NCBI RefSeq assembly: GCF_002105155.1
Contig: NW_019028987.1
Location: 124,001 to 188,000 of the forward strand
DNA: 64,000 nucleotides
Origin: Lobosporangium transversale
Lineage: Eukaryota; Mortierellomycota; Mortierellomycetes; Mortierellales; Mortierellaceae
Direction: 5' to 3'
Shown here: positions 11,580-22,270 of the stretch, piece by piece
Layout: each line of letters starts with the position of its first letter
Position numbering within the stretch: position 1 is the stretch's first letter
Notes under the pieces: model-generated
Told to the model about the DNA's origin: nothing
Databases searched by the model: none
The model's input: only the letters and a program-made list of their open reading frames with translations
Made by a program: the position numbers and the translations under genes

Positions 11580-14359
11580 ATGACAGAAAATCAACACCAA
11601 CAATTCCAAAAGACCAACAATGACATCGTCCAAGTCTGTGTCAGAACTGCTTCCACCTCTGCAAGCAATGACATCTCACTATGCAATGTGTGTTTGCAAG
11701 ACAGTCGAGGCATGTTTCCAGATGCACAGCGATTCAAGCTGAATGAGGATCCTACCCCATTACTTCTGGACACCGATGGCAACAAGTACATTGTTTTATC
11801 ATGGTGCCTTCTCAATTGCCCTGAATATGTATATAAACTCAATATGATATTCTGATTTTTCTTATTTCAAATAGAATCGAACCTCTGCGCATCGCATTAA
11901 ATCATGACAAGTTCTCTGGCGTTGTTTTAGGAGTACCGCAGTTCTGTAACTGCAGCAACAACCCTGCCATGCATTCTGTTACATGGAGAAATCCGGCAAA
12001 GCTTGTCTCCCAAGACCTTCATTTACCATCATCAGCCTTGACTCCATTTTTCAACTCATCTCTTTCTACCCACAATAACACACAAAACGAGAACATCAAC
12101 TCTAATGTCGAAAAGATTATGGAGATGTTGCTAGAGGCCAAAGAGAAGGATGACAAAATCCTTAAAATGCAATCAGCGATGATTAACCTGCAATTGGAAG
12201 CTAAGGAGAAGGACGAACAGATAATTAAACTGCAATTAGAGGCTAAGGAGAAAGGCGATAAAATACTTAAAATGCAAATGGAGGCTATTAATCTGCAACA
12301 ACAGGCACTCGACAGACTCGTCATCCTTCAACAGAAAGCCGATGCTATCCTTGTCCAGACCTTTGAGCTACATGAATATCCAATCCCTCGACTCTTTATC
12401 ATTCTGCCTGTTGACAGCACCAAATGGGACCCAATGAATGTCTTGAGGAACAAGGTTCGCCTTCATTTCCTATGTGAATGTGAGGATCGCTCTGAAAAGG
12501 CAAGCAAGGACAGCCAGAAGAACAAAACCCATCTTGCCAGACATGAAGGATATGAGATCCGGAACAGCACAGAGTTCTTCCAAAAGTATGGCAAATACAT
12601 GATCATCTTGTTACAAGGACTCAAGTTGGGGATGGGAACAACTCCAGGCTCATCTCTGACACCAGCCCCAAATCTGGTCGATGCCGGCATAAAATATTCG
12701 ATCGACTATTTGAACGAACTCGAAAAGGAAAACCTAGGCTTGAGTGGCTTTAACACAATGGATGACTATGAAGGACTTGAAGGAGCAGATCTCCGACGAC
12801 TGAGCACATTCCTTCAAACCAATGATGAAAACAGGCAGCTTGGCAACTTGTACAGGATCACGACAGAAGCAGGCCATGTCAAATGGGTTTGTGTCGATCA
12901 CTATCGCTCAACGTATAAAGAGAAAGAACAGAAAGCGTTTGAAGATGTTGTGGAGATGAATGGAGGCAAATATGACTCACAGCTCGGTAAAGTGGTCATT
13001 GAGTTGGTATCCAGGATCAGAGCTAGAGAGTTCTTCGAAGCCTTGACCAGAGCTAAACATGTTTACGAGTTGGATATCACATTCAGCGACTACTGGGATT
13101 GGACCAAGACTGATCTGGAAGCACTGAGGAATGCACTGAGAGTATCGAGTGTATCGATCCTTCGACTTGATCTTGGACGATCCCAAGAAAGCATAACCTG
13201 GAAACTATTTTCAGCATCCACACGATATGAAAAGCTTGTAGGCATCATAGAACTTAACAACATGAAAGTGATTCATGTTGTACTTCCTCCGGAAGTCAAA
13301 TATCTTTCCAATCTACAAAGCGTAAAATCGCTACACCTTCACAAGTTATCCTTTGAGATGAGACCTCGAAAGATGATAACTAGTGATTTCCGACTGCTTA
13401 TGAATTCGCTCGAGGCTTTGGTCATTTTGGATTTAGCATCCAACTCGATTGGAGATAAAGAGGCTCTGGCACTGTCAGAGGCACTCAAGGTCAACACCAG
13501 TCTGACCTATTTGGACTTAAGTCACAACTCAATTGGGAATGAAGGAGCTCTGGCACTGTCAGAGGCACTCAAGACCAACGCCAGTTTAGCCAATTTGAAC
13601 TTGGGGGACAATTCAATTGGGAATGAAGGAGCTCTGGCACTGTCAGAGGCACTCAAGGTCAACACCAGTCTGACCAATTTGGACTTGAGTTACAACTCAA
13701 TTGGGAAAGAAGGAGTTCAGGCACTGTCAGAAGCACTCAAGACAAACACCAGTCTGACCAATTTGGACTTGTGGGCCAACTCAATTGGGGATGAAGGAGC
13801 TCTGGCACTGTCAGAGGCACTCAAGACTAATGTCAGTTTAATCAATTTAAACTTGGCGAACAACTCAATTGGGGAAGAAGGAGCTCAGGGACTGTCAGAA
13901 GCACTCAAGACAAACACCAGTCTGACCAAATTGAACTTGATGGTCAACTCAATTGGGAAAGAAGGAGCTCTGGCGCTGTCAGAGGCACTCCTGACCAACA
14001 CCAGTCTGATCAATTTGGACTTGTGGGCCAACTCAATTGGGGATGAAGGAGCTCTGGCACTGTCAGAGGCACTCAAGACAAACACCAGTCTGACCAAATT
14101 GAACTTATACAATAACTCAATTGGAGATGAAGGAGCTCTGGCACTGTCAAAGGCACTCAAGTCAAACACCAGTCTGGCCGATTTGAACTTGAAGGCCAAC
14201 TCAATTGGGAAAGAAGGAGCCCTAGCGCTATCAGAGGCACTCATGATAAACACCAGTCTGACCAACTTGTACTTGAAGTACAACTCAATTGGAAAAGAAG
14301 GAGCTCTGGCGCTGTCAGAGGCGACCAAGAATAACATGACCTTGAGGGTTTTTTTATGA
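11580..14359 (+). CDS. LRR-family gene C: header, coiled coil, core domain, 11 near-identical LRRs
   Basis: Two exons, 11580-11785 and 11875-14359, 896 residues, intact frame. The intron is 89 nt and phase 2. The header has diverged slightly: LQDSRGMFPDAQRF replaces LQDIRDVFPDAQRF. A linker leads into about four coiled-coil units (EAKEKDDKILKMQ type) and an HALDRLVILQQKAD-like helix, then the core beginning FELHEYPIPRLF. The LRR region starts at residue 589 and holds eleven 28-residue repeats that end exactly at the stop codon. The two residues xx in LxLxxNSIG vary (MV, WA, YN, SY, AN, KA) while the rest of the unit hardly changes. No NTPase, signal peptide or membrane segment is visible. Function is unknown; a binding receptor or effector is inference. 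The 3' flank is shared with genes D and E. Confidence 0.88.
13433..14356 (+). repeat. Eleven-unit 84-bp LRR minisatellite of gene C
   Basis: Exactly 11 units of 84 bp, ending on the last codon before the stop. Long stretches are identical between units and with units of gene D, including the block from AACTCAATTGGG to CTGTCAGAGGCACTC. Six bases just before AACTCAATTGGG differ from unit to unit. Confidence 0.9.
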
Positions 14360-15044
14360 GAAACGCCTTAATCGATAAGCAAAATTGGCTGACTGACATT
14401 AAATCATTGTCTGGTTTAGTTGACTGGTTTGATTATTGGGGGTGTTTAGGTTAGATGGTTATGGATATTAGTTTGATTTAAATCAAATAACTGAATTGTC
14501 TCAGCTAAGCATCCGTAGCGGTGTTGCTTTTTTTTTTTTTTTTTTTCTTTTTTGATCGATTCTTCCTCCCCTCCTTTGTTGAATGGTTCTAGCACGCGAG
14601 GATTGTTGAAAGCTGATCCTTTTTGTAACAACTCTCTATAGAGGCGAGCCAAGAATGGCCATCAAACTGCGCCATGAGGGCAGAGAAACATATTTGTTTG
14701 TAATCTCTCTCTAGAACCGTGTGAGCGTCATGAGGAAGTGTCCAAGGGAATATCGGTTTTCTATTTATCAGCCTTAAGAGGAGCTGAGAGAATAAGGTGG
14801 GGAAATTCTCTATCATCAAAGGATGGGAAGCAGGAGCATCCCATATTCCTCAATATAACCTTAAGAGACCTACAAACTACACAACAAGATCGGATGCTTG
14901 TTGAATCAGGTGCAAGAAATTTTGAGGAGGATACAAGAGCCGGAGGCATCTGGAAGTGGGTGTATCAGCCAAAGCGAGGACTTAACAAAGGGGCAGGCCG
15001 GTATGATATGTCGCTTCGGTAAGGACCGGCTAAAGTTAGGCAGG
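14360..15044 (+). repeat. 3' flank shared by LRR genes C, D and E
   Basis: Begins GAGAAACGCCTTAATCGAT right after the stop codon. It can be followed block by block in 52702-53430 and 57427-58160, including the T19 run and the later GACCGGCTAAAGTTAG-like block. No coding potential is conserved among the three copies. Homology to the other flanks stops near 15044, where LRR-like coding sequence is joined. Confidence 0.75.
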
Positions 15045-15136
15045 GGACCCGAGGGCGAAGGAGTTCTAGCACTGTCAGAGGTGCTTAAGACTAATACAAC
15101 TTTGGCCATTTTGTACTTGTGGGACAATTTAATTGG

Positions 15137-15168
<32 letters not shown>

Positions 15169-15568
15169 TCTGTAACTATCGGAAGCGCTTAAAGCTAACA
15201 CGGCTTTAACGGGTTAGTACTTGGGGAACAGCTTTATAGAGAAACAAGAAACTCTGGCGCTCTCGGAGGTGCTCAAGACTAATACGAGGTCGACTAGGTT
15301 AAGCTTGCGAGGCAATGCAATTGGGAATGAAGGAGCTTTAGCGCTGCCAGAAGCGCTCAGGTTCAACAGAATTCTGACTACTTTAGCCCTGAGGAGCAAC
15401 GCAATTGAGGAAGCCCTTGCACTATCAAACGCATTTAAGGCCAACATGGCTTTGGCTACTTTAGACTTAGGGTGCGAATTAATTGGGGATGAAGAAGTCC
15501 TTGAATTGTCAGTGGCACTCACGAGCAATACGATGCTGAACAAATGTAGCCAGTGGAGCCTCAACTGA
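15045..15568 (+). pseudogene. LRR relic (about five degenerate repeats) with internal A28 run
   Basis: Translations give LALSEVLKTNTTLAILYL-type repeats, then after an A run (15137-15164) and a frame change further repeats such as NAIGNEGALALPEAL and ATLDLGCELIGDEEVLELS. It has no header, coiled coil or core, and the frame is interrupted. It is the C-terminal piece of a sixth family member, fused to the 3' flank of gene C. The A28 run stands where intact repeats read GGAAAGAAGGAGCTCTG, so it probably grew from that A-rich seed. Confidence 0.75.
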
Positions 15569-16169
15569 TAACTCGGTCACTCTGGCTTCGTCAGAGATCA
15601 ATATTGTCAGGAACATTGTATATTTGGTTGTTTTGATTGATTTGGCCGTCGATGTAGTGTTGTTTATTAAAAAAGAAAGTATATACATATTTAGTTTAAA
15701 TAAATAATCGACTTGTGGCGTACTGGGGGTTTTTTTTAGGCTTCTTTCGCCACCAACAATAGGGATGTAAACGTACAAAGAATAAAGTACTTGATACGGT
15801 GCTGCTCATTCTTTGGTCATTTGTATTTTACCTTGAACTGAACCGTGATGTGATCAGTCAAGCTCCTGACTTTGGACTGCTTTCAGAAACGAACACATAA
15901 AAAAGCGTTATTTCTTGACATCATTCTCTTTCCCTTTTCTCTTTTCTTCTTCACTATTCTCTTCACTTTTCTCAGCAAACGCAAAAGACAAAGTAGCGTT
16001 CATTCCTACTGGAATCTTCAGCTCTCTTATTCCTGTTTACCAACAGTGTTGTTTTTCCTGCTCTGATGGCCACCCTTTATATCGCTTTATTTTTATTTCT
16101 TTTTTTTTATCTTTTAAGCAACATAAAGCGCCACCAAACCTTCTATTTCCACATTGTAAAAAATAAATC
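15569..16169. other. Intergenic; pyrimidine-rich leader before 16170
   Basis: No gene seen. From about 15920 to 16110 the plus strand is strongly C/T-rich, the usual look of an active fungal promoter/leader, which supports a transcript starting here and reading into the small ORF at 16170. Confidence 0.4.
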
Positions 16170-16556
16170 ATGCCCCACATTCGCGCTTTCTATACCAATC
16201 GAGCTAGTGAGGCTCCAAGCGAGCTTCCTTGGAAGCGTAAATACGGAGCTATTACTGCCATAGCCATAGCCTCTGGTGCGGGCGCTGTAAGCGCCACATT
16301 CACCGCAACCGCCTCCACCAACGCTTATGCTGCAGCTGCAGCTGCAGCACCTGGTGCGACTGACACTACGTACATGTACTCAAAGACGACCGTGGAGGAT
16401 GGGAGTTCGTTGCCCAGTGCGCAGCCCTCCAACGAGAGGTTCAAGGGGGCTAGCAGTGAAGACAATGAGCCACCTGCTACAAGCTCCTTCAAGGTAGCCC
16501 CCGTGTCGAGCCGAGTACAGGAAAAGATCAGAGTTGGTTCCTTTGAAGGAGCGTAA
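16170..16556 (+). CDS. Hypothetical 128-residue protein with one hydrophobic segment
   Basis: Single ATG-initiated frame after a C/T-rich leader. A basic N-terminus (residues 1-24) is followed by a small-residue hydrophobic stretch (about residues 26-48, AITAIAIASGAGAVSATF and onward), then an Ala run and an S/T/E-rich tail. The basic start plus single hydrophobic helix would suit a small mitochondrial or other membrane protein with one span. I do not recognise a family. A stop is followed by a second open frame at 16632, so the two might be exons or halves of one gene, but I found no convincing splice pair. Confidence 0.5.
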   Translation: MPHIRAFYTNRASEAPSELPWKRKYGAITAIAIASGAGAVSATFTATASTNAYAAAAAAAPGATDTTYMYSKTTVEDGSSLPSAQPSNERFKGASSEDNEPPATSSFKVAPVSSRVQEKIRVGSFEGA

Positions 16557-16631
16557 ATGGAGGGATGGACCCACAAGGGTTCTGCAGAGAGCTAGAGCCG
16601 GGTGAGGTAAAGTGAAGGGCGGGGAAGAGGC

Positions 16632-16862
16632 ATGGAAGAGGCGGAGGAGGAGGAAGATGCGGAGGAGGGGGAGGAGGAGAGTAAGGAAAAGAAAATCACC
16701 TACACAATATCGGAGCATCCTGCGGTAGAAGTAGAGGTGGTTTTGAAAAAAGAGGTGAGCTCAACTCGCATTGAAGGGGAGCTACAAGGCAACGCCAGCC
16801 GTAGTGGCTACACTAGAAGTACAGAGATAGGATCTGACTCTGAAGCAACGTTGCCTCAATAA
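16632..16862 (+). CDS. Hypothetical 76-residue acidic protein
   Basis: ATG frame beginning MEEAEEEEDAEEGEEE, then KKITYTISEHPAVEVEVVLKK and an S/T-rich end. It lies 75 bases after the 16170 frame on the same strand. The acidic start comes from GAG/GGA-rich DNA and could be compositional chance, but the part after it looks like ordinary protein. It could be the 3' part of the 16170 gene or untranslated sequence. No family recognised. Confidence 0.28.
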   Translation: MEEAEEEEDAEEGEEESKEKKITYTISEHPAVEVEVVLKKEVSSTRIEGELQGNASRSGYTRSTEIGSDSEATLPQ

Positions 16863-17382
16863 CAACAGAGACTGTGAAAGATGACCAAGTCAAGAGTGCT
16901 ATTAAGGATTAATAAAATAGAGATGAGATCTAGATATCGAAGCAAAAAGCTGTAGTTGTTCTTAATAAAATAAGTTTGACTGAAAGGCTTTACATCGTAG
17001 TTAAGAGCTTTCTTGTGTATATTGCATTTGAAGAAAAGAGTGTTCAAAGAAACGAGTTATCTTTTTTTTTTTTTTGGTTGTTCGGTGGCTTGTTCACAAT
17101 AACGCGTCCAGTTAATTTAAATCGCGTGTTGTTGTTCCTGAACAAACAAACAAACAAACGCGACTCTCTTTTTTGGGAAGAAAGAAAGTAGTTGTTAGTT
17201 GTTACTGTTCTGGGCCTTGGACCTTTCTCATTCCATTCACGTTTCTTTTTTCATTACATACACATACACACATTAAAGAAAAACAAAAAACAGCACAAAA
17301 AAAAAAAAAAGATATTCATTCTTTTTAGTCACACACTTTTTTTACACACCCAATAATCTCAAACAATATTAACCAATTAGCA

Positions 17383-17991
17383 ATGTCTTCCGGTTCTACA
17401 CCTCGCTCTATGACAGCGGGTGCCCGCAACATTCTGCGCTCTAATGATTCGGCCTCACTATGGAACTATACTGTTGCTCCAGGTATTGCAACTACAATAA
17501 CAATAACAACAACAACAACAACAACAACAGCAACAGCCCATGTCATTACAACATAAAAGCAAGACTCTATATAAAAAAAAAAAAAATGAAAAAGTGTTTT
17601 TGTCTGACTTTTATTTTATTTCTATTTTTAATTTCATTACATTAAAAAAATCAGGATGGAGCATGAAGGAAGCCGAGATTCTACGCAAAGCACTCATGAA
17701 ATTCGGGATTGGCAATTGGTCCAAGATCATTGAATCCAATTGTCTAGTGGGTAAAACGAATGCTCAAATGAATCTACAGACTCAACGAATGTTGGGTCAA
17801 CAGAGTACGGCCGAGTTTGCAGGGTTACATATCGATCCACGTGTGATTGGACAGAAGAATTCGTTGATTCAAGGAGATCATATCCGACGCAAGAATGGTT
17901 GTATTGTCAACACAGGCGCTAAACTTTCAAGAGAAGAGATCCGTCGCAGAGTTGCAGAGAACAAAGAGCAGTAAGGACAGGAGGAGAGGGG

Positions 17992-18027
<36 letters not shown>

Positions 18028-18377
18028 AGAAAAAGAAAAGGGAAAGACGAAACTAATATTAAGGAACTGACAAAAAAAAAAAAAAAAAATCACTTTTTTT
18101 TGATAATTTAGATATGAATTACCAGAGGAAGAATGGAGTAGTATTGAGCTCCCATTGCCTGACGATGTAAGCCATGTCTTTATTTTTTTTTATTTTTTTT
18201 TTAGAGAATCTAATAACAGATCTCACTAATCGACAAACATTTTTTTCAATTCTATATCGTTCAATTTAGCCCCATCTATGTAAGTCCCAGCTGGATATCA
18301 TAATGTGCAGGACAGGAAGTATCGCCATTTATTGCCAGCAATTATATTTCTAAATCGCTGCTCTATATCATCTTTTA

Positions 18378-18413
<36 letters not shown>

Positions 18414-18738
18414 TTTTTAGTGCTCGAAGCAAAGAAATCAGAAAAAGTTCGATTGGAATTGGAATTGAAAAATGTACAACGACAGATTGCAATGCTTCGG
18501 AAAGTTGGACGGAAATTCGAGGTATTTTCTTTATATTAATATTATTGTTATTGCTATTGTTATTGTTATTACTGTTATATTATACATGTAAAGTATCATA
18601 GGGATTAATCTCTTTATTGATTGATCTATTTTTTATTAGACTGGATCCGAATCACCAAAGACAGAACTGGATGATGATGAACGAGATGAGTTTATTGAAG
18701 ATCAGCCTTTAGGAAAGAGAGCAAGGATCGAGGCATGA
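17383..18738 (+). CDS. SANT/Myb-like DNA-binding-type nuclear protein
   Basis: Six exons: 17383-17482, 17655-17970, 18112-18166, 18270-18279, 18421-18521 and 18640-18738, 226 residues. Frame continuity fixes the junctions, including a 10-nt microexon (18270-18279). Residues 34 to about 80 form a SANT/Myb-type helix bundle: GWSMKEAEILRKALMKFG, GNWSKIIES and TNAQMNLQTQRMLGQQS, with the expected spaced Trp residues. A conserved-looking segment (IDPRVIGQKNS, RRKNGCIVNTGAKLS) follows. Then comes a short helix (VRLELELKNVQRQIAMLRK) likely to be coiled coil, an acidic tail (ELDDDERDEFIE), and the basic end GKRARIEA, a plausible nuclear signal. Probably a chromatin or transcription factor; the partner and targets are unknown. 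Intron 1 begins with a CAACAA microsatellite and other introns hold A or T runs up to about 32 nt. Confidence 0.8.
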
Positions 18739-18749
18739 CCAACAGAATG

Positions 18750-18755
18750 AATAAA
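18750..18755 (+). terminator. Possible poly(A) signal of the SANT gene
   Basis: AATAAA 12 bases after the stop, followed by an A29 run and T-rich DNA. Hexamer match only. Confidence 0.25.
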
Positions 18756-18762
18756 GAAAAGG

Positions 18763-18793
<31 letters not shown>

Positions 18794-18959
18794 GGATCAA
18801 ACCAACATTTTCAACATCTGCATATTCAACATTACGTTTCTTTTTTTTTATTTTTTCCTATAGTAATTGATTTTATTAATTTGATCCGCATGTGTTATTT
18901 GTAGTGTATGTATTTTTTTATCAGATCTATTTACTTTTCCATTGATGAAGCAGTTTAAA

Positions 18960-19160
18960 TAAAGAAAGAAAGAAAGAAAGAAAGAAAGTAATAATATTGA
19001 AAGCAGTTTCCACCATCTCAGTTGTTTTCATTATTATTTATTTGCTATTATTACTATTATTATTACTATTATTATTACTATTATTATTACTATTATTATT
19101 ATTACTATTACTATTTTATTTTATATTATTACTATTACTATTTTATTTTCTTTTTAAATT
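18960..19160. repeat. GAAA and ATT/ATTACT microsatellites between convergent genes
   Basis: A (GAAA)n block at about 18961-18987 and a long ATT/ATTACT block at about 19030-19150 lie in the convergent gap between the SANT gene and PSF1, up to the PSF1 stop. Confidence 0.8.
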
Positions 19161-19162
19161 TT

Positions 19163-19716
19163 CTAAGCGACATGTACTAAATATCCCTGGGTGATCAATC
19201 GCTCCACATCTCCACGTTTGACAAAATGTTCAGAATTCTTCTTCAGGCTCAAGGTCGCCCCACTTTCTGTCACGATATCTCCACAATCCTTCAGGACCCT
19301 GACGGTAATAAAGACCTCCTTTGGTGGAGAAATCATCCCTAATCCCAAATCCAATTCGTTAAACTCCATTTGACTCGTATACTTGTTCCGACATTGTTTC
19401 TCATACTCTGAAAAGAACAAGATCTCATCCGGTGACAATAACCGACGGGAACTCTCCGGTAACGTATTGTAGGCCCATGCTAATTCCTTGATCTTCTCAA
19501 TCCTCTGGAAATGATAGGCCATCAGGATTCGTTTGTTTCGTTGTAGAGGTGTCATGTGAACCAAATACTTTGTCCAAAAGATCTCCGTCAATGGTTGAGT
19601 CGCCTCTCGGATATGATTCTCGAGACCTATCCTGGAGATACTGGATGCTATGGGAGCACTTGAGGAGGAAGGTGGATCCAACATGGATAATGTTGTATAG
19701 TTGGGATCGTTAATAT

Positions 19717-19768
<52 letters not shown>

Positions 19769-20062
19769 AACTCCTACTTCTGATTCGGTTCGTTGTGAAA
19801 AGGATGGCTGTACCGTTGTTGATAAATGTGTGGAACCAGAGGCGTCTGAGGAAGCACCTTGTTGCATGAGCCATCGTTGTTCAATCTCTGACTCGAGCTG
19901 CTTCTTTTGAATCATATAGTCCCGAATGAGAGCCTGACAGGTCTCATGCAGATGTCGAATCTCGCGTGTGATGGATCGTACTAATGGGTCATTGTATGGT
20001 GGGAAATGATCTATTGTGCGCTTAGTCTCGCGTGCGAGTTTGGAAGCTTCTTCGCCGTACAT
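19163..20062 (-). CDS. PSF1: GINS complex subunit PSF1
   Basis: Single exon, 299 residues. I start at the ATG at 20062 (MYGEEASKLARE), which matches the usual PSF1 N-terminus; the open frame above it has no ATG nearby. PSF1 is one of four GINS subunits (Sld5, Psf1-3) that join Cdc45 and Mcm2-7 in the CMG replicative helicase. Family signatures: N-terminal helices with HLHETCQALIRDY, the NKRILMAYHFQRIEKIKELAW helix region, SPDEILFFSEYEKQ, and the C-terminal B domain PPKEVFITVRVLKDCGDI ... LKKNSEHFVKRGDVERLI. About 100 residues longer than typical (roughly 200) because of a low-complexity S/T/A insert containing a GAGAGA run (19716-19770), placed where other PSF1 proteins have a short loop. Certain of identity; the insert could vary between strains. 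Confidence 0.95.
19722..19770 (-). repeat. CTCCTG hexamer microsatellite coding (GA)n in PSF1
   Basis: Eight or so tandem hexamers, uninterrupted and in frame, coding alternating Gly-Ala inside the PSF1 linker. Confidence 0.85.
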
Positions 20063-20474
20063 GGTCAAAAAGAGAGAGTATTATGTGTTCAGACGCGGGG
20101 AATCGAAAGATAAATTAAAGATGAAAATATAGCGAAAGGGTTATAGAACGGAAGTTAAAAGACAAAAAAAAACTAAATGGAAATAAATATTATAAATATG
20201 TGTATCGGTGGTAAAGATCTTTTGTAGCCAAAGGGGAAGAGAGTATTTGCAAGTTTCCATGATCCATATTTATACATCCTAACATGGACTGCTCTGATGC
20301 CCATGTAGAATTGGTGGCAATCAAAAATCTATTCTTCTTTCGAAAGAATGATTTTTATTTTTATTTTTATTTTTGCTTTTTATTTTTTTTTATTTTTTCT
20401 TTTTTTCATTTTTTTTTTTTTTTTTTTTTTCCTTTTTTCTTCTTCCTTCTCAAAGCTTTAAAATGCATTGAACT

Positions 20475-22002
20475 CTATACTGGCTTTGCAAGGTCGTTCA
20501 AGCGACTAACAAGTAGTTCATATGTAAGGATCGTCAGTGCACTGGCCGGTACTGTCCTGAGCAAATTAGTCGGCATGCCCTTGTAAAACGCCCGAATCCC
20601 TTCCTCATGGTAAATCACCTTGCATGCGTGAATAATTCCACGATACTTTGGTGGATAAGTTGATTGATTCTGAAGTCGTGTCCTGATTACCTCGTGAGGG
20701 TAAGTTGCAACACTAGCAGCCATCTTTGATATTGAAGACGCAACGAGAATGTTGGTGCTGCTCACTTGGCCAGATTCCTCAGATTCTACAAGTGATGAGA
20801 AATAGTTGGAAAAAATAAAATAAAAAATATAAATCTGGTAAGGATGTTTGATTATCATTGATTCAACATGACTACTGCGATGCTGCCTAAAAATCTCTGG
20901 AACTTACTCAACCATTGCCTCAGTTTTTCGTAAAGTGGGAACTGCAATGCCACATGAGAGATACCCATCAGCGACGATCCAAGTCCTTTATAGAATCCGC
21001 GGAGACCCTCAACTTTGTAAATGGTAGTAAATGCATGAAGCGTGTTGTTGTAACGATATGGGGTATGTTCATTTTGAGTCTAAAATATCCAAGTTCAATA
21101 AAATAAAAGATCAGTTTGTGAATCCATGTTAAAAAGCCCCACTACAGGTCCCATGCTTTCAAAGATGTATGTACAACGCACCATAAAGCGAGTCTTGATC
21201 ACCCAAAGTGGGTTTGTCATTGTTGTGCTTGTTGCTCCAGCCGACATGGCTGCAACAATATATACAAGCAAGTTGGATTCACTATGTCCTATTGCCCAAG
21301 ACGAGACAAAAGCGTATAATAGCAATAAAAACATTCAGGTTAAAATCAATTTCACGCCAGAATGGATTTCCACGTCCTTGGAATACGGCATCATAATCCT
21401 GTTTTTATATCATCCTTAGTATCCTTAGTATCCTTAGTATTCAACATTTTGCTGACAAAGCTTTCGCACGAATTAGTTTTATAACGGCTTTCCCACGCTC
21501 AAACCCTAACTTAATAGTAAGGTCTTTTTTTTTTTTTTTTTTTTGTGAGGCTGACCATTGAAATCATTTCTCTACAACAATGTTATGAGATAATGAAGCA
21601 AGATCTTACCAGTTTGCTTCGCCACTAGATCCTTAAAGTAGTCATATGCCGTAAAGTAAATAGCCCATGTTGGCAAATAACCGAATATCGTAGGTCCAAG
21701 TCCTCTGTATAACCCACGGATACCTTCCTCTGTCCAGATACGAGTAAGAGTCCCTATAGGCATATACCAAGACAGTTGGAATGGTCAATGAGTAGGTCAT
21801 ACACGTTTTAAAACCATCCGAAGACGCCTCGGAATATCCATATGGAAACCCACCTGCTGTGCCTTTGTATGACTTTCCGGCACGGTTAGTAACACCTTGG
21901 TTTTGTAGCCTTGTCTTTACGACGTCCAACGGACAAGTCACCACTGAGGTGACCAGTCCGGCGCCGGCTCCTGCAATAGTATGTTTTAGTTGATCCGATT
22001 CT
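20475..22002 (-). CDS. YIA6: Mitochondrial carrier, NAD+ transporter type (YIA6/YEA6-like); 5' exon not resolved
   Basis: Five exons recognised on the minus strand: 22002-21854, 21753-21610, 21288-21182, 21079-20908 and 20785-20475, with consistent GT-AG sites and phases, about 294 residues. The three carrier repeats are visible: CPLDVVKTRLQNQ, NPLWVIKTRFM and YPHEVIRTRLQNQ (each Px[DW/E]xx[KR]x[KR]). Blocks typical of the YIA6/YEA6 group include GYLPTWAIYFTAYD, MSAGATSTTMTNPLWV, GISHVALQFPLYEKLRQ and SSISKMAASVATYPHE. Such proteins exchange NAD+ or nucleotides across the mitochondrial inner membrane; exact substrate is by family. The first exon, with the ATG, must lie upstream of 22002 and end in phase 2. 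I could not choose it with confidence among weak candidates between 22022 and 22510. Confidence 0.85.
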
Positions 22003-22237
22003 CTGTAAAAATAATTAAGTAAAGAAAAGGAAAAAAGACGTTTTTTTTTAGTACCATTTTAATGTAGGGGCTCAATTAGATTCGTCAGATTGATATTAAA
22101 AAGCGGAAAAGGACGGAGCAGAGGATCAAGGAATGTAGGAAAGAAGCGGATAGAGATGTAATTGTTTGCTGTTTGCTGTTTGCGCGCTACTGGCCAATCT
22201 ATCAGCTGAAGACCAAAAAGTTGACCTGTTTTTCCTG

Positions 22238-22270
<33 letters not shown>

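Noticed and set aside
15137..15164. A runs as poly(A) tails of retroposed messages
   Set aside because: Flanking LRR sequence continues on both sides of the run and no target-site duplication is seen; local expansion of an A-rich seed fits better. The same holds for intronic runs.
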